Source: Bacillus sp. OV322
Lineage (GTDB): Bacteria > Bacillota > Bacilli > Bacillales > DSM-1321
Length of the DNA: 64,000 nucleotides
Direction of reading: 5' to 3'
Assembly (NCBI RefSeq): GCF_900112495.1
Contig: NZ_FOMA01000003.1
Coordinates: 1-64,000 of the forward strand
Shown: positions 8,673 through 16,795 of the stretch, piece by piece
How positions within the stretch are numbered: the stretch's first letter is position 1
Layout of the letters: every line of letters begins with the position of its first letter
Program-made: the position numbers and the translations under genes
Notes under the pieces: model-generated
Databases searched by the model: none
Told to the model about the DNA's origin: nothing
The model's input: the letters and a program-made list of their open reading frames with translations, nothing else

Positions 8673-9859
8673 GAACGGCATTATTAATTAGCCCAAGGCC
8701 AAATGTAATCGAAGATGCACGCCGTGCCGGATATCAGGAAATTTTTGTTTTTATTAAAAAGAACCAAATCAATAATGATATTTTTAACCTTGCAGATAAA
8801 GTGTTTGTTTTTGAATGGGACCATTATTACGAAGCCTTACAATACGCTAAAATGCTTCATAGTGCCAATCCTATTTATAAAATCTATGGTTTTGGCGAAT
8901 ATTCTGTCCAGCTGGCAGCTTACCTAAGTGAATCGTTAGGGCTGCAAGGTATTTCTGTCAAGTCCGTTCAGTTAGCTACGGATAAACATCTTATGAGGGA
9001 TGTATTGAACAAAGTAGACAATCAATATGTATTTTATGAAGTCGTAAAAACGAAAAATGATCTCCTTAAATTAAAGGGGAAAATACCATACCCCTTCATT
9101 TTAAAACCAATATCCGGAGCGGGGAGCATGAATGTATGCAAAGTTTCCTCCGATGAAGATTTTAAACGGTTTGAATGTGAATACAAAGAAAGCAGCGGAA
9201 TCATTTATATTTGTGAGGAATTTTTGAAAGGAAAGGAAATTAGTGTAGAGGCCATTAGTTTTAATGGGAAGCATAAGATAATAGGCATCACTGAAAAATA
9301 TACAACCGGCAGTCCTCATTTTATTGAAACCGGTCATGTATTTCCGTACTGCCTAGAAGAAGTCCAACAAAAGCAGGTTAGCGATTCCATAACGGCCATA
9401 CTTAATAGCATCGGTCATAATACAGGGTTAACTCACACAGAGTTAATCTTGACCGATTCCGGGCCAAAGGTTGTGGAAACTCATGTAAGGCCCGGCGGTG
9501 ACGGGATAACAGATTTAGTCATGCATAGTACGGGTATTAGCATGTTTCATGCACTATTTATGTATGATTTATATGAGATCGAAGAGTTTCCGGTACATCC
9601 AGCACATGTCACCTCGAACCAATTCTTTTTCTTTGAAGAGGGTATTATTTCAAAGGTAGAGGGGATTGAACAAATAAGAGAAAACCCTCAAGTAATAGCG
9701 ATAAACCTATCTTTTAAAGAGGGAGATTCTCTTAAAACTCCTACTGATTCCACTAATAGGCATGGCAATGCGATATTGATTGCTGACGATAGAGAAGGAA
9801 TCAACAAACTGGTAGATCAAGTTCATAAAACGATCCGTGTTGAAGTGGAACTTATATAA
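8669..9859 (+). CDS. ATP-grasp L-amino-acid ligase-like protein
   Basis: 396 aa from ATG 8669, with AAGGAGG at 8655-8662. The Rossmann-like N-terminal domain (LISPRPNVIEDARRAGY) is followed by ATP-grasp motifs YPFILKPISGAGSMNV, CEEFLKGKEISVEAISFNG and THTELILTDSGPKVVETHVRPGGDG, then the C-terminal barrel common to BacD and other L-amino-acid ligases. Such enzymes join two free amino acids with release of ADP and phosphate. It is the last gene of the operon, overlaps the exporter by 4 nt, and is followed by a terminator. It is the third unrelated ATP-grasp protein of the cluster, pointing to a product of perhaps two to four building blocks. Confidence 0.83.
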   Translation: MRTALLISPRPNVIEDARRAGYQEIFVFIKKNQINNDIFNLADKVFVFEWDHYYEALQYAKMLHSANPIYKIYGFGEYSVQLAAYLSESLGLQGISVKSVQLATDKHLMRDVLNKVDNQYVFYEVVKTKNDLLKLKGKIPYPFILKPISGAGSMNVCKVSSDEDFKRFECEYKESSGIIYICEEFLKGKEISVEAISFNGKHKIIGITEKYTTGSPHFIETGHVFPYCLEEVQQKQVSDSITAILNSIGHNTGLTHTELILTDSGPKVVETHVRPGGDGITDLVMHSTGISMFHALFMYDLYEIEEFPVHPAHVTSNQFFFFEEGIISKVEGIEQIRENPQVIAINLSFKEGDSLKTPTDSTNRHGNAILIADDREGINKLVDQVHKTIRVEVELI

Positions 9860-9922
9860 GTAAACAAAATATGAAATAGTTAAGTAAGTATAAATTTACA
9901 TGAATGTTTTTTAAAAAAATGA

Positions 9923-9964
9923 GACCCTTAATGATTCTAACAGAAATCATCAAGGGTTTTTGCT
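9923..9964 (+). terminator. Terminator of the ATP-grasp operon
   Basis: ACCCTTAATGATT pairs with AATCATCAAGGGT around a 7-8 nt loop and is followed by five T. It ends the cluster 65 nt after the last stop. Confidence 0.88.
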
Positions 9965-10533
9965 GATCCAACATAGGGGCAAGAGTGGAGTAGTTGATGA
10001 ACAGGGAAAAGTTATTGCTGTTGTGAAGGTAGCTACAGACATTACCGATCGAGAAAACAATATCATTGAATTGGCGGTTAATTTACAAGAATTAGCGAAT
10101 GATTTGCTGAATCGCGCTGATAAAGGCACAAAAAAAAATCAGGATATTTCTTCGTCCTCAGAGAAGCTCGTTATTGAATCAGAAGAAAGTATGAAGATTT
10201 CAAATTCCCTTCAAGTAAAGGCAGATTCAATTGAAAGTATTGCTAAGACGATTAAAGAAATAGCCATGCAGACGAACCTTTTAGCGTTAAATGCAGCCAT
10301 TGAAGCTGCGCAAATTAGCGGTACGGGCACAAGAAGCTATTCAAGAAGTGAACTCTTATATTGAAGGTATAACGTCAGAGGTTCAAAAAATCAGCGAAGT
10401 GTCACAGCGATCACAAAGTGGAATATTAGAAAATCAAAAATTAGTAGAAGAAGCTAAAAAAGAATTTTCGGAAATCGGGAATGCTGCTCTCCTTCTTGAA
10501 ACGAAATCTAAAACATTCCGGGACATTCTTTAA
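9964..10533 (+). pseudogene. Remnant of a PAS-linked methyl-accepting chemotaxis receptor
   Basis: Reading starts directly after the cluster terminator, inside what looks like the end of a PAS domain (GKVIAVVKVATDITDR). It continues through a methylation-helix coiled coil into the MCP hairpin (IAMQTNLLALNAAIEAA). There the frame breaks: the conserved tip, which should contain an E-x-G-x-GFAVVADEV-like stretch, is missing, and the homology resumes in another frame with RKLAVRAQEAIQEV to the end of the signalling domain. No start codon with a ribosome site and no upstream half were found. It is a 5'-truncated, internally deleted receptor gene abutting the biosynthetic cluster. Confidence 0.8.
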
Positions 10534-10844
10534 AGGCTATTCGGCATGCAAGATTAAGCGGTTACAATTACAGCTGGCCAGTGGTCCTGCATTATACAAC
10601 TCTTACACGTGAAATACCTCTTCTCGCAGCAGGCATACAGCAATCTTAAGCTGCATTCTTATAGTCTTTTCTCCGCATCGTAACAAAGGGCTTCTTTACT
10701 TTTTATGAGGTAGTTTATGGAGTTACAGTTTTCTAAACAGGTAAAGACGGCCGGTATAGACCGTCTTTTTAAATAAACCATTTTATGGTAATGTGGAGTG
10801 AGTAAGCTGATTATTTTGAATTTTATGGAGCTGGAGGAGAATAA
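10534..10844. other. Gap with one terminator, no gene seen
   Basis: 311 nt between the chemotaxis remnant and the lipoprotein gene. The only clear structure is the hairpin at 10743-10770. No ORF here has a good ribosome site; the longest minus-strand frame (to 10659) looks like chance. Confidence 0.4.
10743..10770 (+). terminator. Terminator-like hairpin
   Basis: AAGACGG pairs with CCGTCTT around the central CCGGTATAGA stretch, followed by T5. It probably ended the now broken receptor gene upstream. Confidence 0.7.
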
Positions 10845-11351
10845 TTGAAACACTTTTACATGATATCAGTTTGCATGATCGCCATTTTATTTTTGAATGC
10901 CTGCAGTCCGAATGCTGTAAAAACAAAAAGCCGGGTTTTGAATATACCAAATTCAAATCAATATACCACTCTATTTGTTCAGGGTGTTAATAACAATGGG
11001 GTATCTACTGAGTCAACTACTGCTTTCATTTCAGATCATAATCAATTATCAGCGTTCATAAAGAAAATGGACAAAATGGAAGTTGAGCAGCCATCAGGTA
11101 AGGAGTTAACTGACAAGATAAAAGACTTAAATAAAAAAGGAAATTATATTTTTGTATTGTCTGATAAAAAAACAATGGACAATAAAGTTTATACAATTGA
11201 TTTTTTTAGTGACGGAACGGTCCTATTCCAAAAACCAAACGGAAAGAAGCCAGCAGCCAATGGTGCAGGAGAGAAGCTGATGTACTTCTCAGCAGAAAAA
11301 CATCCTAAACTTCTTCATGAAATGAAAAAAAGACTTAATATCACATTTTAG
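10845..11351 (+). CDS. Predicted lipoprotein, function unknown
   Basis: 168 aa from a TTG start behind GGAGGAG. A lipoprotein signal (ISVCMIAILFLNAC, lipobox LNAC) predicts membrane anchoring after cleavage before Cys20. The remainder is hydrophilic, with a short beta-rich segment (KVYTIDFFSDGTVLF) and no family I recognise. It has its own start site and no obvious partner. The chemotaxis remnant lies upstream and a DinB-like gene downstream. Confidence 0.72.
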   Translation: MKHFYMISVCMIAILFLNACSPNAVKTKSRVLNIPNSNQYTTLFVQGVNNNGVSTESTTAFISDHNQLSAFIKKMDKMEVEQPSGKELTDKIKDLNKKGNYIFVLSDKKTMDNKVYTIDFFSDGTVLFQKPNGKKPAANGAGEKLMYFSAEKHPKLLHEMKKRLNITF

Positions 11352-11418
11352 GAATGGGATATAGCAATCAATATCCATAGAAATGATAAATGATTTGCTG
11401 ATAGAAGGAGGGCTTATC

Positions 11419-11934
11419 ATGCAAAAGCCGAATTCAAAAGATGAATACCCCGCTTATTATCACGAATATATTAATCTGGTTGCAGAAGGTGACATAAAGA
11501 ATGTTCTGGCCAGCCAGCTTGAGGACACACTTTCATTGTTATCAGGTGTTTCTGAAACAGAGGAAAACTATCGGTATGCACAGGGAAAGTGGAGCTTAAA
11601 GGAAGTAATCGGCCATATAACAGACGTTGAAAGAATTATGAGTTATAGGCTGCTTAGAATATCGAGGGGAGATCAGACTCCGCTTGCCGGATATGACGAT
11701 GAACAATATGTGAAAGAAGCAATGTTTCATACTCGACCCATTTCTAGTTTACTGGAAGACTATCAAGCAGTAAGGAACTCGACTATATCTCTATTGAACA
11801 GTTTGCCACACGGGTCAGAGTCAAGAAGGGGCTTTGCAAACAATGGCGAGATAACTGCAAGGGCCATTGCTTACATAATTGCCGGCCACGAACTCCATCA
11901 TGTGAAAATTATCAAAGAAAAATATTTGGTATAG
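11419..11934 (+). CDS. DinB-like (DUF664/DinB_2) protein
   Basis: 171 aa from ATG 11419 (AAGGAGGG upstream). The sequence has the features of the DinB/YfiT four-helix superfamily: WSLKEVIGHITDVERIM with the first metal-type histidine (GHI), and AGHELHHVKII near the C-terminus with further histidines. Family members are metal-dependent thiol transferases or stress-induced proteins of mostly unknown substrate. The length matches the family (150-180 aa). Confidence 0.82.
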   Translation: MQKPNSKDEYPAYYHEYINLVAEGDIKNVLASQLEDTLSLLSGVSETEENYRYAQGKWSLKEVIGHITDVERIMSYRLLRISRGDQTPLAGYDDEQYVKEAMFHTRPISSLLEDYQAVRNSTISLLNSLPHGSESRRGFANNGEITARAIAYIIAGHELHHVKIIKEKYLV

Positions 11935-11981
11935 CATAATAAAAGGTTCTCTGTTATCAAGAAACATTTAGGGGATGAAAC

Positions 11982-12083
11982 ATGGATGAATATCTAAGAT
12001 ACTCTGTGGTCATTTTGTTAATGTGCGGTTTTTTATATGGCTTCATTCAGCAGTTCAAACATACAGCGGACATATGGAAATAG
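11982..12083 (+). CDS. Possible 33-aa membrane peptide
   Basis: ATG 11982 is preceded by AGGGGATG. The ORF encodes MDEYLRYSVVILLMC followed by GFLYGFIQQF, one plausible transmembrane helix, and ends in KHTADIWK. It lies in the gap after the DinB-like gene. I do not recognise it; length and composition allow chance. Confidence 0.3.
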   Translation: MDEYLRYSVVILLMCGFLYGFIQQFKHTADIWK

Positions 12084-12160
12084 AGACAAAGTTCCGGAAA
12101 GCTATGTAAAAGAGAATTGTTAGTGAACGGGTTATCTGCATCTCATATTGCGGATTCATT

Positions 12161-12289
12161 ATGTCGTATGTGATGAATGTATTGATCTATGCAAAATGGA
12201 TTGCCCCATATTTCACAACCAGCATGACAGGCCTTTGGTGTTTAGTTTTTCTTGTCTTGTCCTTCTTCTGGGAGCTAAATTCGGAATGA
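12161..12289 (+). CDS. Short hydrophobic ORF, possibly a gene remnant
   Basis: A 42-codon frame (MSYVMNVLIYAKW, then two hydrophobic stretches ending FFWELNSE) without a convincing ribosome site. It looks like the tail of a membrane protein; a competing frame covers the same bases. It may be what is left of a decayed gene. Confidence 0.2.
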   Translation: MSYVMNVLIYAKWIAPYFTTSMTGLWCLVFLVLSFFWELNSE

Positions 12290-12387
12290 AGTCTAACACA
12301 GCAAAACGGGCTGATACATTTAGTTTATGAAGGATATATTTATAGAAAATTGAATGTAGTAGTGAAAATAATTCGGAGGTGTATTTA

Positions 12388-12741
12388 GTGGGAAATCCTA
12401 TTTTAAATCAAATCGGAACAGTTTTTATACCAGTAAGCAGCATTGAAAAAGCGAGAGGTTGGTATTGCGACATTCTTGGTCTTGAGGCAGATGGAGACAT
12501 ACAGTTTGGCCATATTTACGTCCTTCCTATGGAAGGTACGGGAATTGTATTAGACAGCAAGATTTTCTCAAAGGAAAATATATTGAAGACTCCATTATTT
12601 CATTTTAATACACATAACATTGAAGAAGCCTATCAATATATGACAGAAAAGAATGTCACTTTGCTAACTAGCATCCAGCATGAGCATTATTTTAACTTTG
12701 AAGATCCTGATGGAAATCATCTTATGGTTTGTAAGTGCTGA
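12388..12741 (+). CDS. VOC-superfamily (glyoxalase-fold) protein
   Basis: 117 aa from GTG 12388 behind GGAGGTG. A single vicinal-oxygen-chelate domain: GTVFIPVSSIEKARGWYCDI at the start of the first beta-alpha-beta module, and HYFNFEDPDGNHLMV near the end, with the terminal metal-type Glu replaced by Met. Such proteins range from glyoxalases to antibiotic-binding proteins; the substrate is unknown. It is followed closely by a small secreted or membrane protein gene. Confidence 0.82.
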   Translation: MGNPILNQIGTVFIPVSSIEKARGWYCDILGLEADGDIQFGHIYVLPMEGTGIVLDSKIFSKENILKTPLFHFNTHNIEEAYQYMTEKNVTLLTSIQHEHYFNFEDPDGNHLMVCKC

Positions 12742-12784
12742 TGAAGCGGTTAGCTTAAAAAAAATTTTTCTGATGAGGGAGCAT

Positions 12785-13225
12785 ATGAATCTAAAAAAAG
12801 CATCGTTTTTCATCTTATGTTTTGCTATACTTTTTTCGCTGCTGCATCCAAAACAGTCCTTTGCCAAATGGGCTTATGCTTTTGTAGTCTATGATGGTTA
12901 TACTTATGTATTAAGTGATGAAGCTGTAACAGATATCAATAAGGAAATAGGGCAAGTCACAAAGTATTCGGATAACGAAGGCACGTACTCTGGCAACTTT
13001 TCTAACGAATATCACAAAGGGACAAAATACTATTCCATCAAAGGGATTAGCACAGACCGGGCAATTGCAGTTGCCGACCATGGCCATTACAAAAAGGCCG
13101 ACAGAAGAGGAAAATATGAAGGGGAAAAAGTAGCACCTATTCGTTATATTGAAACTGGTTTAATTATTTTTATAATCGCTGTCCTGCTGATTTATGCTTT
13201 TCGTTCGATTAAGGCTAGGCGCTGA
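12785..13225 (+). CDS. Exported protein with C-terminal membrane anchor, unknown function
   Basis: 146 aa from ATG 12785 (GAGGGAG upstream). An N-terminal signal peptide (NLKKASFFILCFAILFSLL, then QSFAKW) precedes an extracytoplasmic domain rich in Tyr and Gly (YDGYTYVLSDEAV, GNFSNEYHKG). A C-terminal helix (ETGLIIFIIAVLLIYAF) is followed by basic residues, predicting a type I membrane protein. No enzyme motif is visible. A truncated acetyltransferase gene follows immediately. Confidence 0.7.
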   Translation: MNLKKASFFILCFAILFSLLHPKQSFAKWAYAFVVYDGYTYVLSDEAVTDINKEIGQVTKYSDNEGTYSGNFSNEYHKGTKYYSIKGISTDRAIAVADHGHYKKADRRGKYEGEKVAPIRYIETGLIIFIIAVLLIYAFRSIKARR

Positions 13226-13554
13226 GTTGTTTTATTGCCGGAGTTTATGTGCTGCTTCCCACAAGGCCGGAGACAGCAGAGCTGGTGAATGTCGCAGTCG
13301 CAAAAGAAAAGCGCGGCAAGGGGATTGGAAAAGAGCTGGTTATGCATGCAATAAAATCGGCTAAGGAGAAAGGCTATAAAACCATTGAAGCGGGTACAGG
13401 AAATTCAAGTATAGACCAGCTTGCATTATATCAAAAATGCGGCTTTAGAATGAATAGTATTGATAGGGACTTTTTTATAAAGCATTATCATGAAGAAATC
13501 TATGAAAATGGCATCCAGTGCAGGGATATGGTTCGGCTATCCCAGGATTTATGA
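13219..13554 (+). pseudogene. 5'-truncated GNAT acetyltransferase
   Basis: The frame opens at 13219, overlapping the end of the preceding gene, and runs in mid-domain: IAGVYVLLPTRPETAEL, then VAVAKEKRGKGIGKELV (acetyl-CoA pyrophosphate loop, R/Q-x-x-G-x-G type) and LALYQKCGFRM. The first ~50 residues of a GNAT fold are absent, and the first GTG (13249) has no ribosome site. It is most simply a deletion product, although an expressed fragment cannot be excluded. The C-terminus is complete. Confidence 0.72.
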
Positions 13555-13622
13555 TGACTTGCCTACATACTCTGGTATCTTAGTATAAGGAACGGCATAT
13601 TGTGAAAGGGGTGTAAAGTTAT

Positions 13623-14291
13623 TTGAGAAGGTATGAAGCAATGCTATTCGATTTAGATGATACCCTGCTTGATAGGGATCATGCAGTAGATAATATGTTT
13701 TTAATGATTTTAGAAAAGTGTTATCCCGGTGTTAAACATTCTGCGATAATGCTGCAGAAATTTAAAGAATATGATAAAAGAAGCTATGGTAGTAATGATA
13801 AAACAAAAGTTCTGGAATCATTTTTTGATGAATTTCCATCAAAATATAGATTGCCCCGCAATGACATTCAGGATTATTGGAATAGTAATTTTCCCAATTG
13901 CTTTTCTATAGACCAGAATACTGCAAATATCGTAAATGCTATAAAGATGCACATGAAAATTGGCATTATAACAAACGGTGCATCGCAGAGACAAAAAGCT
14001 AAAATACTTAAAACGAATTTGACTAATTGTTTTGACATAATCATTATTTCAGAAGAAGCGGGACTTAGAAAACCTGACAAACGCATATTTGAATTAGCAA
14101 TAAATATGCTGAATGTACAGCCGGAAGCCGTATTATTCGTTGGAGATGACCTAGTAATAGATATTGACGGCTGTCAAAATGCAAATATGAAAGGGATATG
14201 GTTCAATCCTCATATGAAGAAGAATGATACCGAAATAAAACCATATGCCGAGATTGAATCTTTTGATCGTTTATTGAATTTTATTACATAA
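13623..14291 (+). CDS. HAD-superfamily hydrolase (YjjG/YfnB-like)
   Basis: 222 aa from a TTG start with AAAGGGGTG upstream. HAD motifs are in order: DLDDT (residues ~10-14, nucleophile and acid/base Asp), ITNGA (motif II), the K of GLRKPD (motif III) and VGDDLVIDIDG (motif IV). A helical cap lies between motifs I and II, as in subfamily I phosphatases such as nucleotidase YjjG. The substrate is probably a small phosphorylated metabolite or nucleotide. Confidence 0.85.
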   Translation: MRRYEAMLFDLDDTLLDRDHAVDNMFLMILEKCYPGVKHSAIMLQKFKEYDKRSYGSNDKTKVLESFFDEFPSKYRLPRNDIQDYWNSNFPNCFSIDQNTANIVNAIKMHMKIGIITNGASQRQKAKILKTNLTNCFDIIIISEEAGLRKPDKRIFELAINMLNVQPEAVLFVGDDLVIDIDGCQNANMKGIWFNPHMKKNDTEIKPYAEIESFDRLLNFIT

Positions 14292-14351
14292 GCAGCTTAA
14301 TCACATAATGACTGGGAATTGATTCTTGGATATCAAATTAGTTTTTAAAAA

Positions 14352-14382
14352 GGTGTTTTCGTAAACTTTGTTGCTATAATGA
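14352..14382 (+). repeat. Solo left end of the MITE-like repeat
   Basis: GGTGTTTTCGTAAACTTTGT continues as TGCTAT, the same as the left terminal inverted repeat of the element at 21817-22048. Nothing of the interior is recognisable. A weak GC-rich hairpin and T8 follow near 14422-14455. Confidence 0.7.
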
Positions 14383-14548
14383 AAGCAGACTGAATTCTTC
14401 TATTTTATGAATGATAAAAATGGCAGCTGCTGTACTGAGCGGCTTTTTTTTCGTGTTTCTTGCCAGGGTATACGTAAATTACTCTTTCGTTAAAATGTAA
14501 ATAATAGTCGTATGGTGCAGAACGTTTACTTAGCTTTTTGATTTGCCG

Positions 14549-14857
14549 TCAGCACAAATTTCCTTTCTGGAATGAGAACGGTCCGCTGTAAAGGAATCCC
14601 TCTATTGATACGTTTCTTTCCATAAAATCATACTTCTTTCCATCAATTAAGAACTTCCGGTATCCTGGGTACGAAGCCATATGGCCCTGCCGGGTAAGCT
14701 CCTTCAATATTGCTTTGATATATTTATCAAAGTCCGTGTAACGGTCATCAAACTCAATAATGATGCGGCCTTTTCCTTGTCCCATAAGCCAGTTTAAGCC
14801 CAGCACACCTAAACTCCCAAATAGTAAAGCAGCTATAATATTAAAAATCTCTTTCAT
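14549..14857 (-). CDS. Membrane-anchored small protein, unknown
   Basis: 102 aa from ATG 14857 behind GGGAGGT. An N-terminal hydrophobic segment (IFNIIAALLFGSLGVLGLNW) is followed by a cytoplasmic-looking domain with GRIIIEFDDRYTDFDKY and a GYRKFLIDGKKYDF strand pair. No family is recognised. It lies in tandem with, and 95 nt downstream of, another single-helix protein gene. Confidence 0.65.
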   Translation of the reverse strand: MKEIFNIIAALLFGSLGVLGLNWLMGQGKGRIIIEFDDRYTDFDKYIKAILKELTRQGHMASYPGYRKFLIDGKKYDFMERNVSIEGFLYSGPFSFQKGNLC

Positions 14858-14952
14858 TCGATTTACCTCCCGAAGATTTTCAAACCCAACTGCACCTGCA
14901 AATCGCTTCAGCAAAAATTATTCCTGGAGATATAGAAGTCATCCTTCGCAAT

Positions 14953-15363
14953 TCAATACAAAGAAACACGTTCATTTATCTTAATAGCAAGCACACCATC
15001 TCTATCAACAGACTTTATTTTAACCACTGCATCTCCGGAATAGCTTCTTTCAAAGTACCCTAATACAGTTTCGCTGTGCATATTTCCTTTTAAATCTTTA
15101 TATACAATTTTCAATGCGCCTTCATTGAAATCTGCCTTGGAAGTTTTGACAGGGTCCACATGTAATTTGTACGAAGATTTTGCTGCAATCGGCGGGATGC
15201 TGATATCCTTTTTAATATGATTGTAGGTCACATATAGTCCGGCTATTTCCTTGTTGGTCTGATTTTGCACTTTGATATCCAATCCGCGCTGACTGATGTA
15301 AAAAAGGGCCGCTGCTGCAAGGGTCATACCTATAAGTGTGATGCCAATTAAGAACTTTTTCAA
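14953..15363 (-). CDS. Single-pass membrane protein, unknown
   Basis: 136 aa from TTG 15363 with AAGGAG upstream; longer in-frame starts lack a ribosome site. One N-terminal transmembrane helix (FLIGITLIGMTLAAAALFYI) precedes a beta-rich domain (LDIKVQNQTNKEIAGLYVTY, GALKIVYKDLKGN). This resembles small extracytoplasmic beta-sandwich proteins of bacilli, but no name can be given. Confidence 0.65.
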   Translation of the reverse strand: MKKFLIGITLIGMTLAAAALFYISQRGLDIKVQNQTNKEIAGLYVTYNHIKKDISIPPIAAKSSYKLHVDPVKTSKADFNEGALKIVYKDLKGNMHSETVLGYFERSYSGDAVVKIKSVDRDGVLAIKINERVSLY

Positions 15364-15530
15364 AGTGCCACTCCTTCTGCAGCCGTTATAAATTGAGCTC
15401 TGCTTCGTTGATTCAAGTTTAACATATTTAACCATATTTCTTAAGAGTAAACACTCGTTTTCACCAGGTTTTCTGTTCATGTCTTAAGGGTATTTATTGA
15501 TAAAAATAGTTTACTCGATGAGGTGAGAGA

Positions 15531-15755
15531 ATGGGCAAGAATCAGCATGTTACACCGCATCCCGGCGGAGGCTGGCAGGTGAAAGCTGAAGGAGACAAAA
15601 GACCTTCGGGGGTCACGGATACAAAAAAAGAGGCTGTGGATATGGCGAGAGAGATTTCCAAAGATGAGAAATCCGAATTATTTATACACGGGAAAGACGG
15701 CCAAATACAGTCAAGGGACAGCCATGGACATGATCCTTTTCCGCCAAGGGGCTAG
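15531..15755 (+). CDS. DUF2188 protein
   Basis: 74 aa, ATG start with GAGGTGAG upstream. The DUF2188 pattern is complete: NQHVTPHPGGGWQVKAEG near the N-terminus, the TKKEAVDMAREI helix and a C-terminal ELFIHGKDGQIQSRD. Proteins of this family are small, widespread in bacilli and functionally undefined. Confidence 0.85.
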   Translation: MGKNQHVTPHPGGGWQVKAEGDKRPSGVTDTKKEAVDMAREISKDEKSELFIHGKDGQIQSRDSHGHDPFPPRG

Positions 15756-15820
15756 CCGGTTTGAGGGCTGGCTTTTTCTATTTTAGGGCTATATTCGGTT
15801 CTTAATTCATAATGTTGATT

Positions 15821-15862
15821 AACAAAGAAAACCGCAAATATTTTTATGCGGTTTTCTTTGTT
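15821..15862. terminator. Bidirectional terminator
   Basis: A 16-bp perfect stem (AACAAAGAAAACCGCA with its complement) around a 10-nt loop, with A- and T-rich shoulders. It serves the DUF2188 gene on the plus strand and the signal peptidase gene on the minus strand. Confidence 0.85.
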
Positions 15863-15916
15863 AGATTAATAATTTCTTATTAAACTAAGGCTCTCTTTAT
15901 AATGCATAAACAGAAA

Positions 15917-16462
15917 TTAGTTATTTACAATTTTAACTTCTTTTAACGGATAATAAACAATATTTGTTGTCCCTATTATCTTTTTTAGTGGTATCGCTCC
16001 AATACGGCGGCTGTCTTCGCTGATTCTTCGGTTATCTCCCATTACAAATAAACAATCTTTTGGAACCGTTTCACTGCCTACTGCGGTTTCCTTTAAAGTA
16101 AAGGATTCTGTCAGGTTTCCTTCATTTAGTCTTTTCTTATATTTTTCTAAGTATGGTTCTGTATATGTCTTTCCGTTTATATATAAAACGTCATTTTTAT
16201 ATTCGATTCTATCACCAGGGAGTCCAATTACGCGTTTAATGTAATCTCTGCCGTCAGGGGCGTGAAACACAACAATATCAAATCTTTTCGGTTCTCCAAT
16301 TTTAGTTACAACCATACGTTCCTTGTCCTGTAGAGTGGGGTTCATTGATTCACCGTCAACAACAATAGGGGTAAAGAAAAAAGAACGCATAATAAATACT
16401 AAAACAATTGCAGCCATAATGGGTTTAAACCATCCGATCATTACACTTTTCTTATTAGCCAT
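15917..16462 (-). CDS. Type I signal peptidase
   Basis: 181-aa membrane-bound serine protease that cleaves Sec signal peptides on the outer face. A single N-terminal anchor (FKPIMAAIVLVFIMRSFFF) is followed by the catalytic serine in VDGESMNPTL and the catalytic lysine in DYIKRVIGLPGD. The family box GDNRRISEDSR is present, with Arg in place of the common GDNR-xxS-xDSR serine spacing intact. The size fits SipS/SipT-like enzymes of bacilli. ATG start behind GGGAGA. It may be one of several paralogues in the genome. Confidence 0.93.
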   Translation of the reverse strand: MANKKSVMIGWFKPIMAAIVLVFIMRSFFFTPIVVDGESMNPTLQDKERMVVTKIGEPKRFDIVVFHAPDGRDYIKRVIGLPGDRIEYKNDVLYINGKTYTEPYLEKYKKRLNEGNLTESFTLKETAVGSETVPKDCLFVMGDNRRISEDSRRIGAIPLKKIIGTTNIVYYPLKEVKIVNN

Positions 16463-16795
16463 TACTCAATCTCCCTTAATATTTGTTTGTATTGATATCC
16501 TTATATTACCATATGTGTTTAGTGTTTGTTATTTTTCTGATAAACAAGGTGGCTGATTTCCGCTACAAGATCCCTGCTAAATTGTTTTGATTTAAATTCG
16601 GGAAATATTGAAAGGCTTATTCCTTTGCTTATACCTCCTCTTAGAAATGCATTATAGCAAGGTCTACTCGCATGGGTAAAAAAATTTTTCTGATAATAGT
16701 TTCCTGATAAGCAGAGTTCTGCACTGATATGCATAATTTCTGCAAATCTATCAGCTATCCTCTTCATATAGATTTTATTTAAGGGGAGGATTATT

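Noticed and set aside
16519-16767. Minus-strand ORF between the signal peptidase and ydhK (about 80 aa)
   Set aside because: No ribosome site, no recognised family, and it covers the region needed for two promoters. Kept out, though it could be a remnant.
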